A DNA stretch of 64,000 nt from Euptelea pleiosperma (taxonomy: Eukaryota; Streptophyta; Magnoliopsida; Ranunculales; Eupteleaceae), in NCBI GenBank assembly GCA_035048495.1, contig CM068549.1:18509103-18573102 (forward strand), given 5' to 3'. How positions within the stretch are numbered: the stretch's first letter is position 1; every line of letters begins with the position of its first letter. The position numbers and the translations under genes are program-made. The notes under the pieces were generated by a model. The model did no database searches. It worked only from the letters and a program-made list of their open reading frames with translations, and was not told where the DNA came from. Positions 12,435 to 22,695 of this stretch are shown here, one piece after another.

Positions 12435-12886
12435 GTCTGATTTTCTTTTGACTTTTACGCTGTTTGTTTACTTTATCCTTTACGTACAAACTAAGCTTCC
12501 AGACAAAAAAAAAAAAAGAAAAAAAACGTGTTAGCATATGATACTGTAGCATCATCTCAAGTTTTAGTCCATTAATGGTCCTTGAGATTCCCAGCACACA
12601 AATCCCAAAAAACTAGAACACAAATCTCAAGATTACCTCGCAAGTTTCAAAGAACATCCAATGGTTTGAATGCATGGATAACGCCTTAAAGTCTCATCCT
12701 AGGGCCGACATTAAAATTTTCCTTAAAGATGAGGACCGGATCCTCTAGAGAAATCCATGAAAGTGCAGGCCTACCAAAAGAAAGCATGGTTTTGACGGGT
12801 AGTTGTGAAACAGTGCTTGCTCTCTCTCTCTATATAAAACCAGCAGACCTCTCTAAGAAGACTTAAGAGTAAGTAGAAAGAAGAAG
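12435..12886 (+). promoter_or_regulatory. Duplicated upstream region and TATA box of His/Pro-rich gene copy 1
   Basis: This segment, from the word CTTTACGTACAAACTAAGCT onward, is shared with the regions upstream of copies 2 and 3, so the duplication unit included at least about 400 bp of 5' flank. A TATA box (TATATAA, 12831-12837) lies 56 bp before the ATG. The leader is GAAGA-rich and ends AAGAAGAAG immediately before the start codon. Confidence 0.65.
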
Positions 12887-13087
12887 ATGTCTCACCCACC
12901 AGCACGAGATCCACATGGTCCGCACCACGGCCCACCCCACCATGAGCCACCACATGCACCCGCTCCAGGTCCTCACCATGGGCCCCCACCAACAAAACCT
13001 CACAATGAACCACCACCTCACCATGAACCAGTCCGTCCAAGTCCACCTGGACCACAGCATCATGGACCACCACCACCACGTCACTGA
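12887..13087 (+). CDS. His/Pro-rich small protein, copy 1 (66 aa)
   Basis: I do not recognise this protein. It starts MSHPPARDPHGPHHGPPHHE and contains about 27 Pro (41%) and 15 His (23%). It has no Cys, no aromatic residues, no signal peptide and no hydrophobic segment. The pattern is irregular repeats of HGPP, HHEPP and PGPHHGPPP, ending GPPPPRH. Such a composition predicts a disordered polyproline-II-type soluble peptide able to bind divalent metals through His clusters; this is inference only. Support for a real gene: TATA box and leader upstream, AATAAA at 13178-13183, and intact frames in two further diverged copies. The open frame is GC-rich against AT-rich flanks. It lacks the SPPPP motifs and secretion signal of extensins. 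Minus-strand and +1 open frames here are shadows of its low complexity. Confidence 0.7.
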   Translation: MSHPPARDPHGPHHGPPHHEPPHAPAPGPHHGPPPTKPHNEPPPHHEPVRPSPPGPQHHGPPPPRH

Positions 13088-13177
13088 TAGTGCCTAACTG
13101 AAGTTCACGCTGATCGATATGGTGTACTAGTGTTACAATGTGTACTACCCTGCTATGTGTAATACACGAAAATACTA

Positions 13178-13183
13178 AATAAA
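13178..13183 (+). terminator. Poly(A) signal AATAAA of copy 1
   Basis: AATAAA lies 91 bp after the stop codon, in a context (ATACTAAATAAAGTACTT) shared with copy 3 but deleted in copy 2. Confidence 0.55.
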
Positions 13184-13287
13184 GTACTTCTTGTGGCTTC
13201 TTAACTTGAATCTTGCTTTAATTTTGCATCTTTTTATTTGTTTTCTTTCTTTCGTCTTAATCCATGGTATTAGCTTCGACAGATGGA

Positions 13288-13460
13288 GCCCTCTTTCATT
13301 CCTACTAACCTTATGGATGTTTGTCCCACTTTCTTGATACCCATACACCAAAAATCACCTTGATTGGCGATCTCTATCGTTTAGAAATTTAGCAACTAAA
13401 AAAAGGGCTCAAATTCGAACGGTCAAAATTCACCCCTTTAAACTGATCATATCCAACGGT
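13288..13460. repeat. Degenerate MITE-like half arm in the 3' flank of copy 1
   Basis: Contains CTTATGGATGTTTGTCCCAC, ACACCAAAAATCACCTTGAT and a CCAACGG end. The homologous, longer segment lies at 18175-18440 after copy 2, so it belongs to the duplicated gene block. A TA/GA microsatellite follows at about 13463-13493. Confidence 0.6.
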
Positions 13461-13492
<32 letters not shown>

Positions 13493-13927
13493 TTTTGTTT
13501 TGTACACTGCTGATGAGAGACGTTCTCCAATCTCCTATAAGTTTGCCGTTCATTGAAGACCCAACTTGATTTCATTTTTGGTTGTAGCTAGCCCCTGTTG
13601 TTGTTGATGTTTTCACTCTTTACTGGAAAAAAATAAAAAATTATAGAGCTCCACTACGGTCTTTAATGGCCAAAAACAATGGGAGTGATTCTACAAATGA
13701 ACCCATCAGGAAGGTTGAAGAATGGTATAGTTTTGTCTTTTAAAATAATAGAAAAATTGTTGGTCATGATGAGTCAACGATAGCCCTAAACGGACAACTC
13801 AGTCAATGTGGGTAAGTCAGCTTTTTCAAATTGTGGGGTATGTCAAATTTCCTTTTTTTTATTTTTTTTTGGTATGTGGATGTTTTTTTTTCCAAGTATG
13901 TTAAAGACCTAGCACTAGTTTTATTTT

Positions 13928-14643
13928 GGGTCAGGATCGGGGGACAACCCGGTCACAGCACTCAACACGAGCCACGTGACATACTATTAGAGGACGATGA
14001 CCATATGGATGTTTGGCCAGCCATTCAGTGGACTGGTACACAAACAATCAGCCTGATTTGTGATTTCTAACCGATTCGATTGAAGTTATTTTCATGGGTT
14101 GATTTTAACGGTAGGAATTTGAGCATTCTTGAGTGTTATTTGGATACAAAAATCCAAAGGTTTTAAATCACTAATCAGGCTGATTTTGGTTTGTAGGTCC
14201 ACCGACGGATTGGCCAAACTTCCATACGGTCATATTGAGTGCCCTCTGATCGTGTGCCATGTGGCTCGTATTGAGTGCTGTGACCGGCTTCCGTCACATC
14301 ATCTTGTGACACAAGTTTTACTCCATTTGGCGTACCCCCATAGAAGATGAATCAATGGCTGTTTTTTGTGTGATGATGATCTCTATGATGAGGAGATCAT
14401 CCTCACAAAAGTTCAAATCATTCCGATCGTAGACTGGTTTAGAAGTTGAAGAATTATGGACCGTCTTTTTTTTACCATGTAACTTGAAAACCACATTTGA
14501 CGGGTTAGAAATTTCAGAATGGGCTGACTTTTTGTTGGGGTGATCTATATGATGAGGAGATCATCCTCACAAAAATCAGCCATTGATTCATTGTGGGTCC
14601 GCCAAAATGGTTGTCTAAAATGGTTGTCCCCCGATCTTGACCC
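13928..14643. mobile_element. MULE-type MITE, second family, with nested insertion
   Basis: Termini GGGTCAGGATCGGGGGACAA and TTGTCCCCCGATCTTGACCC are inverse. They are flanked by exact 9-bp duplications TTTTATTTT (13919-13927 and 14644-14652). The interior carries GAGGATGATCTCCTCA-type inverted motifs. It is interrupted at about 13949-14325 by a G-box-family MITE. Confidence 0.9.
13949..14325. mobile_element. G-box MITE nested in the second-family MITE, 5' truncated
   Basis: The right end, CTTGTGACACAAGTTTTACT, is intact. The left end begins at CGGTCACAGCACTCAACACG, lacking the first 35 or so bases of the arm. The host sequence resumes as ATTTGGCGTACC, matching the uninterrupted copy at 58266, which shows the nesting directly. 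Confidence 0.8.
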
Positions 14644-14652
14644 TTTTATTTT

Positions 14653-15229
14653 TGCCTCTATTGGATCTACTAAAAATTGTTCAAGGATTATAGAAAAACA
14701 AGACATGAAATGCTAAGCCTGCATTGTTTGACCCAATGGCGTCAGGCAAAACAAGGGCCGTCTCAATACATTAATAGGAGGTAGAAATTTTGATTAACGG
14801 TCCTTGATTAAAGATGCTTAGGGCCTATGTCCCAATGTATTGATTAACGGTCCTTGATTCACATGACAGACTTTGCATCAAGGGTCCTTGACACATGTCC
14901 ACATTAGTGATTTGAAAAGTGAAAATATCCAATGGGTTGAATTTGCTAAGTTACATTTAGGAGAAACCAATGAAATGCTGACACACAATTCCTTTTAATA
15001 TATACTTTTATGTTTTTTAAATATATACGGATTATAAACTTTTCACACTTTAAATTTACCACATTTAAAAAAAAAAAACATTTCTAGCCCATGAATGCTC
15101 GATGCGACGGAACGTAAACGTTCGCCACGTATCCACTTAATTCAACCATCACGAGTAACATTCTTTTTAATCAAAACCCTCCCTTCTTGCTTCCCTCCCT
15201 TCCTCCCATTCCTCTCTATGCAAGGATTA
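14653..15229. other. Intergenic DNA, no gene seen
   Basis: Near 14750-14890 short words such as AAGGGCCGTCTCAATACATT and the twice-occurring GATTAACGGTCCTTGATT suggest remains of a hAT-like element, but boundaries could not be fixed. Confidence 0.4.
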
Positions 15230-15232
15230 TAA

Positions 15233-15541
15233 GGGCGTGTTTGATTGCCAAGTGGGAAAATTGAATTTTCCATGGGAAAACACAACTGTCAATATTGTAA
15301 GATAGCCATTTTAAATTTGTATAATTTTTCCTACCAAGCCATTTAAATCTGGATAATTTTTCCTACTAAGCCCGAAATTCATTTCCCATCCAGATATGTG
15401 AGAATTCATTTTCACATGAAAATACGCCTTTATTTTCTCACATGATTGAAATATATGTTCCCAATTGCAATCAATTAGCCATTTAAGGCATTTTCCAGAT
15501 GTATTTTCTCGGGAATATTTTCTGTACAATCAAACACACCC
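15233..15541. mobile_element. Tourist-like MITE with TAA TSD
   Basis: Termini GGGCGTGTTTGATTG and CAATCAAACACACCC are inverse with one mismatch. They are flanked by TAA on both sides (15230-15232, 15542-15544). Length is 309 bp, without coding. Confidence 0.85.
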
Positions 15542-15544
15542 TAA

Positions 15545-16647
15545 GTTGCAGAATGTTTTGGCCGAAATTCATGGCAAAAGAGTTCAAAATCTGAATGTAA
15601 TAGAAGAAGAATGTAAAACAAAACTAAAATGTCATTCCAACAAAGAGGGGGGAGTTCAAAGAAGCTAAAAACAATTGGGGTTTCGATCACAGATAAAGAG
15701 CTTGGGACGATAAAAGAAATAAAAATCTTTATTTTTGCAAACAGATCAAGAAGATTGGAAAAATTGTGTCTTTAGTTCTCCGCTAAATTTTATGGTGCTA
15801 GAAGATTGGGAGCTTCACCACTCTCTACACCGTCCTACTAAATTTAATGATACTTCAATATGCACATACTTATGTGGATGCGACATGAGAAACCTAAAGC
15901 AGTGTAAAATACTTAAAGGTAGGGCAACGATGCATAGTTAGCACATGTGTGACATAAGAGTCATAGGATTGGAGGTCAAGAGATAATTCCACAGGATATG
16001 ATTTCTTTCAGTCTTGCTCCAATCGATGTCATTATCAGGCTGCAGCATGGTTAGAAGTCTCGGTCGATCTCTCCCATTCTGGATCGGGCGATCTAGATCA
16101 TGATCGGAGCCTACCAATCTGATCCATAAAAGGATTGTCACGCCCGAGATCATTGTTTCACAAAGGAGTACCACTTTGTCTCGGGCAAAATGGGTCGATC
16201 CCAAGATTGCAAACCATGACGTCAGGGGCTTGTTATCTAGTCCATGTGGACTAGCTCTGAGCATTGAAGGGGTATTTTAAGGGATTTTATTCAAAAAGAG
16301 GGATTTTGTTTTGTAATTAAGGGGTTTTAATTCGACATATCCGTCATAAATGACATCGGTCTGAGTTTTATTAGCCTTCTCTTTGTTCTTCTATTTTGCC
16401 ATTAGAATTTAATTTTAATGCCTTTTACGTTGGAATTTTAATGCATTATACTTATTTCGGAAAATTTCTTAAAAGAAAAAAAATTTAAATGTATTTACAA
16501 AAACAAAAAAAACTTTATGACATTTACAAAAACAAGTAACTATTAACTAAACACCCTTTGAAAGGTGTCTCTCCCATAAAAGTTAAATCTGAAAAGGGCT
16601 GACAATGACACAAATTAAAGCTGAAAGGGGGTGTTTGCCCATAGAGA
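15545..16647. other. Intergenic DNA, no gene seen
   Basis: A GATC-rich stretch at about 16040-16200 contains CTCGGGC words in both orientations, perhaps an old inverted-repeat element. No exon structure was found. Confidence 0.4.
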
Positions 16648-17231
16648 AGTCAAACTTCAGTCACAATACGAGCCACGTGGCAAACTCTAAGTGGACGCTG
16701 ACCGTATGGATGTTTGGCTAATCACTATGTGGACTTACACACCAAAAATAGACATGATCAGTGGTTTATAAGCGTTGGAATGAAGTTATTTTCATGGTTG
16801 ATTTTAACTATAGGAATTTGAGTAATGTTGGAGTGCAAAGATCCAAAGGTTGTAAATTACTAATCAGGCTGATTTTTGGTTTGCAGGTCCACTGAGGGAC
16901 TGGACGGTCAGCGTCCACAAAGAGTGTGCTAAGTGGCTTGTATTTGTGACGGAAGTACTGCTGATATCCATCTCAAAATTTTCACTACTCTGCAATTTAG
17001 AGGAGAAATCGAGTTGGATTGGATTTATTTTCATGGGGTGATTTTAACCGTGAGATTAATTTTGAGCATTATTGACCGTTATTTGGGGTGCAAATAACCA
17101 AAGGTTTGAAATCACTGATAGGCTGATTTTTTTGTAGGTCCAGCTAGGGATTGACAAAACTACCATACGGTCAGAGTCCTCTAAGAATATGACACGTGGC
17201 TCATATTGTGGGCTGTCATAAAAGTTTTACT
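16648..17231. mobile_element. G-box MITE copy with duplicated right half
   Basis: The left arm starts AGTCAAACTTCAGTCACAAT, then GAGCCACGTGGC. The spacer and right arm occur twice (about 16790-16955 and 17025-17231), and the final end is AAAAGTTTTACT. Flanks show no convincing 9-bp duplication. It lies just upstream of the duplicated 5' region of His/Pro-rich copy 2. Confidence 0.65.
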
Positions 17232-17265
17232 CTTTCTAATACATATGTCATCAAAGTTTTTTTTT

Positions 17266-17766
17266 TAACTTTATGCTGTTTGTATACTTTATCCTTTACG
17301 TACAAACTAAGCTTCCAGACCAAAAAGTGTTAGAATATGAGTACTGTATCATCGTCATCTCATGGCTCAGTCCATTAATCGTCCAACCACACAAATCTCA
17401 AAGACCATCTCACAAATTTCAAAGAACATCTAATGGATTTGATCGCATTGATAAGGCTCTAAAGTTTCATCCTAGGGCCGACACTAAAATTTTCCTTAAA
17501 AGAGAAGGACTGGATCCTCTGGAGAAATCCATGAAATTGCAGACCTACCTAAAGAAAGCATGGCTAATTTTGACGGACACGGACTATCTCGCAAATTTTA
17601 AAGAACATCCGATGGTTTGAACCCACGGCTAAGGCGCTAAAGTTTCATCTAATGGCCGACATTAAAATTTTCCTTCAAAGATAAGGACTGGATCCTCTAG
17701 AGAAATCCGTGAAAGTGCACACCTACCAAAAGAAAGCATGGTTTTGACGGGTAGTTGTGAAAGAAG
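17266..17766 (+). promoter_or_regulatory. Upstream region of copy 2: internally duplicated, TATA box deleted
   Basis: Homologous to 12435-12886, but a segment of about 165 bp (from tttcaaagaacatc to aagcatgg...ttttgacgg) is present twice, at about 17410-17575 and 17587-17752. Compared with copy 1, the 72 bp corresponding to 12811-12882, containing the TATA box and most of the leader, are missing: GTGAAA is joined directly to GAAGATG. GAAA microhomology at the ends suggests slippage or end-joining. Confidence 0.7.
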
Positions 17767-17970
17767 ATGTCTCACCCAACACCACAAGATATACACGGTC
17801 CGCACCACGGACCACCCCACCACGAGCCACCCCATGCACCGGCTCCAGGTCCTCACCATGGGCCCCCACCACTGAAACCTCACCATGAACCACCACCTCA
17901 CCATGTACCAGTCCGTCCAGGTCCACCAGGACCACAGCCTCATGGACCACCACAACCACCACGTCACTGA
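17767..17970 (+). CDS. His/Pro-rich small protein, copy 2 (67 aa), core promoter lost
   Basis: Intact frame starting MSHPTPQDIHGPHHGPPHHE and ending GPPQPPRH. Against copy 1 I count about nine amino-acid replacements, one Gln insertion and about six silent changes, so there is no strong silent excess; His and Pro content is nevertheless kept. The TATA box with leader (72 bp) and the region holding AATAAA (about 57 bp) are both absent. It may be a silent copy that has not yet lost its frame, or one using another promoter. Function unknown, as for copy 1. Confidence 0.5.
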   Translation: MSHPTPQDIHGPHHGPPHHEPPHAPAPGPHHGPPPLKPHHEPPPHHVPVRPGPPGPQPHGPPQPPRH

Positions 17971-18002
17971 TCATGCCCAACTGAAGCTCATGCTGATCCA
18001 TA

Positions 18003-18440
18003 TGGTGTACTAGTGTTACAATGTGTACTACCTATTTGAATCTTTCTTTAATTACTTGGCATCTTTTACAATGTGTATTAGCTTCGAGAGAAAATATTTG
18101 CTGTCCCTAAGGGCCTTACAAATTTTAAAGTCTCCCTGCTCCCAAAATACCCAAAATACCAGATGGAGCCCTCTTTCCTTCCCAGCCACTAACCTTATCG
18201 ATGTTTGTCCCACTTCTTGATGAACCCATACACCAAAAATCACCTTGATTGGTGATCGATCTCTAGCGGTTAGAATTTAAGCAACCAAAAAAACAGCTCA
18301 AAATCCAACCGTCAAAATTCAGCCCATTAAAATGGTCCAATCCAAGGGCTAAAAATCACCAATTAAAATGATCTTTTTTTGTGTATTGGTCCACAAATTA
18401 AGAGGTGAGCCAAACATGCATGGATCTATAGGCCACATGG
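18003..18440. repeat. 3' flank of copy 2 with MITE-like palindromic segment
   Basis: The first 50 bp match the 3' flank of copy 1 but skip the poly(A) region. From 18175 a segment with CTTATCGATGTTTGTCCCAC and ACACCAAAAATCACCTTGAT is followed by its inverted counterpart near 18355-18410. It matches 13288-13460. Confidence 0.55.
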
Positions 18441-19395
18441 TATGGGCAAGTACACGGGCACTTAGCTTCGAAGTTAAAAGGATTTGTTTGCTAGAGAGAG
18501 AATGAGAGAGATTGTTAGATGTTGAACTTGTATTCGAGGGAGTTGCCAATGCAAATCTCCTTTGTGCACAGATTTTTTTTTTAACTCGGCATTTTTTTGG
18601 CTCTACTGGGTCTAATAAAAATAGTGGAAGGATTATAAAAAATCCAAGACGAATTCCTTCCGAAGAGGCTGAAGATGTTGTCGCCGGAACTCCGACGACG
18701 AACCTCGTAAATGCTCTCTCTTTTTATTTGCTTTATTTCTCTAATGTATAAATCTCTTATATTTTTTTGTGGTGTGTCGATTTGACCAAGATCTGACGGG
18801 AAGACCCGATTGACCCACCAGACCAAGGATCTGCCAGATGTTATAATGTCCCTGTTCGCCCATCAGGTTGGGGAAGGGAGAGCTGTTGGGGGAGACCAAG
18901 GGGGGTGAGAGAATCATTTGCCTATTGTTTACCGTCATATTTTGGTAGCAAACATTAGACCACTTTTTTGGCAAAAAATAATTGGGTCTAATGCAAATAT
19001 TTGTTGGATGTTGTGCCACCAAGCAACACGCAAATGTCACAAACTTGGTCTAATTATCAAATTCATTGTATCTTTGATTTCAGTGCTCGCCTTAATTTTG
19101 AATATTTAGTAGGGGCCTTTAGTAAATCTTGTCTGATCACTGATCATCCACAAGAATCACAACGCGTGCATTTTGTAGGGGCAAAACACCGCAAAGTTCT
19201 CGGCAGTATCCAGGTGCTTTTTTGCTTTTATATTAAAAATATTAAAAAGAAATCTTCAAAAACACTCACCTGGGTACGTGGCAAAAAGAACTAGGGTATG
19301 TCCTGTCCCCTGTGCCAAATCATTTTTATCTCCTCTCGTTAGTGGTCCCCTTGTTTATCTCATGGCTATCATCTCTTAGATTTGTTGGTCTGATA
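18441..19395. other. Intergenic DNA between copies 2 and 3, no gene seen
   Basis: Mixed-composition sequence with several short open frames on both strands, none with family resemblance or splice structure I can support. Confidence 0.4.
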
Positions 19396-19807
19396 TTTTT
19401 TCACTTTATGCTGTTTGTTTTTACTTTATCCTTAACGTACAAACTAAGCTTCCTGGACGAAAAGTTTTAGGATCGTCCTTAGGATGAAACTGTAGCATCG
19501 TGATCTCAATGACCAGTCCATTGATGGTCATTGAGATTCTCACCACACAAATCCCAAAAACCAAAACATTAATGCCACAGAATAGGACTACGTGTTACAT
19601 TTTCATCCTGGGGCAGATACTAAAAGAAAGCATGGTTTTGGGCCAGATGGATCATCTAGAGAAATCCATGAAATTTAGGTGCACACCTACCAAAAGAAAG
19701 CATGGTTTTGGGCCTTTTGGCTGGTAGTTGTGAAACAGTGCACACCCTCTATATAACCAGCAAATCTCTGTAAGAAGACTTGAAGAGTAACGAGAACGAA
19801 GAAGAAG
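19396..19807 (+). promoter_or_regulatory. Duplicated upstream region and TATA box of copy 3
   Basis: Shares CGTACAAACTAAGCTTCC, TCCATTGATGGTCATTGAGA and AGAAATCCATGAAA with the other copies. AAAGAAAGCATGGTTTTGGG occurs twice, 19623 and 19695, a short internal duplication. The TATA box (TATATAA, 19750-19756) is 58 bp before the ATG, almost the same spacing as in copy 1. Confidence 0.65.
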
Positions 19808-20011
19808 ATGCCTCACCCACCACCACAAGATCAACATGGTCCGCAGCACGGACCACCCCAGCATGAACCACCGCATGCACCTGGTCCAGGTCCTCACCAT
19901 GAACCACCTCCACCAAAACCTCACCATGAACCACCTCCACCTCACCAGGCACCACCACCTCCAGGTCCTCCTGGACCACAGCCTCACGGACCGCCACCAC
20001 CACGTCACTGA
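19808..20011 (+). CDS. His/Pro-rich small protein, copy 3 (67 aa)
   Basis: Starts MPHPPPQDQHGPQHGPPQHE and ends GPPGPQPHGPPPPRH. This is the most Pro-rich copy: several His residues of copies 1 and 2 are Gln or Pro here, and a run HEPPPPKPHHEPPPPHQAPP fills the middle. No Cys, aromatic residues, signal peptide or membrane segment. TATA box, GAAGA-rich leader and AATAAA (20106-20111) are all retained, so copies 1 and 3 look like complete transcription units. Family not recognised. Confidence 0.68.
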   Translation: MPHPPPQDQHGPQHGPPQHEPPHAPGPGPHHEPPPPKPHHEPPPPHQAPPPPGPPGPQPHGPPPPRH

Positions 20012-20105
20012 TCGTACCTTGTTGAAGTTCTTGCTGATGGATATGGTGCATGCAGAAGTGTTACAATGTGTACTACCTATCCTGTGTAATACATGGAAAT
20101 ACTAA

Positions 20106-20111
20106 AATAAA
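20106..20111 (+). terminator. Poly(A) signal AATAAA of copy 3
   Basis: In the context AATACTAAAATAAAGTACTT, 95 bp after the stop codon, matching copy 1. Confidence 0.55.
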
Positions 20112-20230
20112 GTACTTGTTGTAGCTTCGTAACAATTTTGATTTAATTTTGTATTTTTTTCTTTGTTTTCTTTCCTTTCGTCTTAGTCCATAGTATTAGC
20201 TTCAAAGTTAAAGGGTTTGCTTACAGGTTT

Positions 20231-20256
20231 GAGAGAGAGAGAGAGAGAGAGAGAGA
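20231..20256. repeat. (GA)n microsatellite
   Basis: About 13 GA units in the 3' flank of copy 3. Confidence 0.95.
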
Positions 20257-20369
20257 TCTTGTTAGATGTAGCTCGGGAAGATCGACTGTTAGGGAAAGGC
20301 GAAACAACTATGTATACCAACGGGTCGTCGGGATAATATAATACGTGCGTGGGAACACATTATCCGCTG

Positions 20370-21060
20370 ACAGTGGTCCATTCATAAGTGGATTTACAGA
20401 CCAAAAATCAACCTGATTAGTGATTTATAACCGTTGATTTGAGTCTTGTCATCAGGGCGTCTTAATACAAGTTGAGGCCTTAGGCGAAAACTTTAAATGG
20501 GGCTTTTTCTTTTTTTTCAGAAATACCCCTAAACCTAAGTGAGAAGATGTCCCTTGAAAAATGTGTTATTTCAATGGTTTCAAAAAAAATATATAAATTA
20601 AAAACACGTTTTTCAAGAAGAATTCAACAGTGGATACATTGTTTGCATACTCTTGAGTCTGAAAACATTTGTAGACTAGATTTGTCTGGCTGTAGCATAG
20701 TCTTGTGTGATGGAGGGGCCTGACGTAAATGGACAGCTGGGGCCTTTTCATAAAAAAAATATTAAAAACATTTGAAAATTTCTGAAATTTGGGGGCCTTA
20801 CCTGTGGGGGCCTTAGGCAACCGCCTCATCTGCCTAATGGTCAAGCCGGGCCTGCTTGTCATGAGTTAATTTTCAACCATATGGATTCTAGCATTATTTG
20901 AGAGTACTCAGATTCAAAGGTTAGAAATAACTATTCCTGTTGATTTTTGATAGGTTGGTCCAGCTATGGATGGGACAGACATCCATTGGTTAGTGGTCTC
21001 TGAGAAAGTGCCACGTGGATCTTACTGGTGTCCATCATTAACGTTGATGGACGGGATGTG
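20370..21060. repeat. Degenerate G-box MITE relative, split by a hAT element
   Basis: The left half (AGTGGTCCATTCATAAGTGG ... ACCTGATTAGTGATTTATAA) and right half (TTGATTTTTGATAGGTTGGT ... GTGCCACGTGGATC) are the two arms of one old element separated by the insertion at 20453-20854. Confidence 0.7.
20453..20854. mobile_element. hAT-type element with exact 8-bp TSD
   Basis: Starts CAGGGCGTC and ends GCCGGGCCTG. Flanked by CTTGTCAT on both sides (20445-20452, 20855-20862). CAGGGC-type termini and an 8-bp duplication are diagnostic of hAT elements. Subterminal GGCCTTAGGC words occur in both orientations. No coding. Confidence 0.88.
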
Positions 21061-21132
21061 GGTCATCCAAGAATTGTTAGTCTTTTGTCTTATTTTCTCC
21101 CAACGCATGTCACGGTTTGAGAACTTGCAAAG

Positions 21133-21517
21133 AGTAAACCTTCCATGACACCTGCGGTTGCTGCTGACTGAAGCCAATATGAGCCACGTGGCACATTCTT
21201 AAGAGGACAGTGACCGTATAGATGTTTGTAAAATCACTAGGTGGACCTACAAACCAAAAATCAGCTTGATTAGTGATTTAAAACCTTTGGATCTTTGTAC
21301 GCAAATAATGCTCAAATTCATACGGTTAAAATCAACCCATGAAAATAAGTTCAATCCAAAGCTTAGAAATCACCCATCAGGTTTATTTTTGGTTTGTAGG
21401 TCCACCTAGTGATTTGTCAAATATCCATACGGTTTGTGTCCTCTTAAGAATGTGCCACGCGCCTCACAATGGCTGCAGTCAGTGGCGTCGCTGACTACGT
21501 GCCATCCAAGGTTTACT
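21133..21517. mobile_element. G-box MITE, nearly complete copy
   Basis: Starts AGTAAACCTT and ends AAGGTTTACT. The left arm has GAGCCACGTGGCACATTC; the right arm has GTGCCACGCGCCTCA. The flanks both contain TTGCAA but not in register, so the 9-bp duplication is not confirmed. Confidence 0.75.
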
Positions 21518-21719
21518 CGTTTGCAAGGAGTCCACCTATGCTAACAACAGTGTAAGCGAAGCCGCTAACTATCACAGAGTTGTCGGCACGTACCCCCGCT
21601 GAGTGCTGTTTGGTACGTGCCGAAGAACTCTGAGGTAGTCCGGGGCTTCGATGAGACTCCGGTAAAGGCGGACTCGTTTGGAAACTAGGTGGGATTAAAT
21701 CTGACCCGACCACTACCTG

Positions 21720-22600
21720 ACCAGCCACAATATAAGCCACGTGGCAATTTCTTAGAGGACATAAACCGTATAGATGTTTGGCCAATCCCTAGGTGGACCT
21801 ATAACCCAAAATCAACCTCATCAGTGATTTTTAAGCGTTAGTTGAAGTCATTTTCATGGGTTGATTCTACCGTTGGAATTTGACCACTATTTATCATTAT
21901 ATGGGTACAAAGATGATCCCACTAGTTTTTAAATAACAATGCATTAATTTGTTTAGCAACGCACACGCATTGATACGAAAGTGCTCAACTTCGTCAGTTT
22001 TTGTGCGTTTAGTTGGATTAAGTTGTGCGCATTTACAACTTGCGTAAGGCTCTATGTGCGCCAAGGCATGTGTTGCAATGTTCACCCCCAAGAATCAATC
22101 AATGTGAGCCGATAATATTGGTTCAATATATATGCACACATGATATTATTATGCATCATGCCGCGATAAACCTTAATACATAACACGTGGCGAGTGAGTG
22201 GGCAGTGAGAGCCTACGTGGAACATGGGACTCACAAGATTTTGGGCCATATAATAACATGTGGGCCCACTTGGCATGTGGGGGCCATGACAATCTCAGTT
22301 GACGAAGGCCCAAATTGTTATGTATGTCCTTGAACTGATATTTTTGTTTATGTGTGTGGGGATTGGAATTTTCATGGGTTGATTTTAACCGTGAGAATTT
22401 GAGCATTATTGACAAATATTATTTGGAGTACAAGGATCCAAAGGTTTGAAAATCACTAAACAAGCTAATTTTTGGATTGTAGGCCCACCTAGGAATTGGT
22501 CAAACACCTATATGATCAGTGCCCTCTAAAAATGTGCCACGAGGCTCATGTTGTGGGCGGTCAGTGGCTTCGCTAACTGTTGGTGGTCAGCAAAGTTTAC
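21720..22600. mobile_element. G-box MITE interrupted by a roughly 430-bp insertion
   Basis: The left arm and spacer (about 21720-21930, with AAGCCACGTGGC) and the spacer and right arm (about 22360-22600, with GTGCCACGAGGCTCATG) are one element. The intervening 21931-22360 contains CACGTGG and GGCCCAC words and no recognisable termini. Confidence 0.6.
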
Positions 22601-22695
22601 AGAATTTTATTGAGCGAAAACTCGTGGGGAGATGTGGAAGTGGCAATATAGTTGGACCTTTTTGGCTTGCCACCTCAAGTCCTACATGTCAAGAA

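Noticed and set aside
12771..13079. Long minus-strand and +1 frames across the His/Pro-rich genes (also at 17662-18001 and 19652-20051)
   Set aside because: They are by-products of the low-complexity CCA/CAC codon composition. The conserved TATA box, leader and AATAAA all support the plus frame only.
12887..20011. His/Pro-rich proteins as extensins or HPAT substrates
   Set aside because: No signal peptide and no SPPPP or other typical hydroxyproline-arabinosylation motif. Proximity to the HPAT gene (10 kb away) is no evidence of a link.
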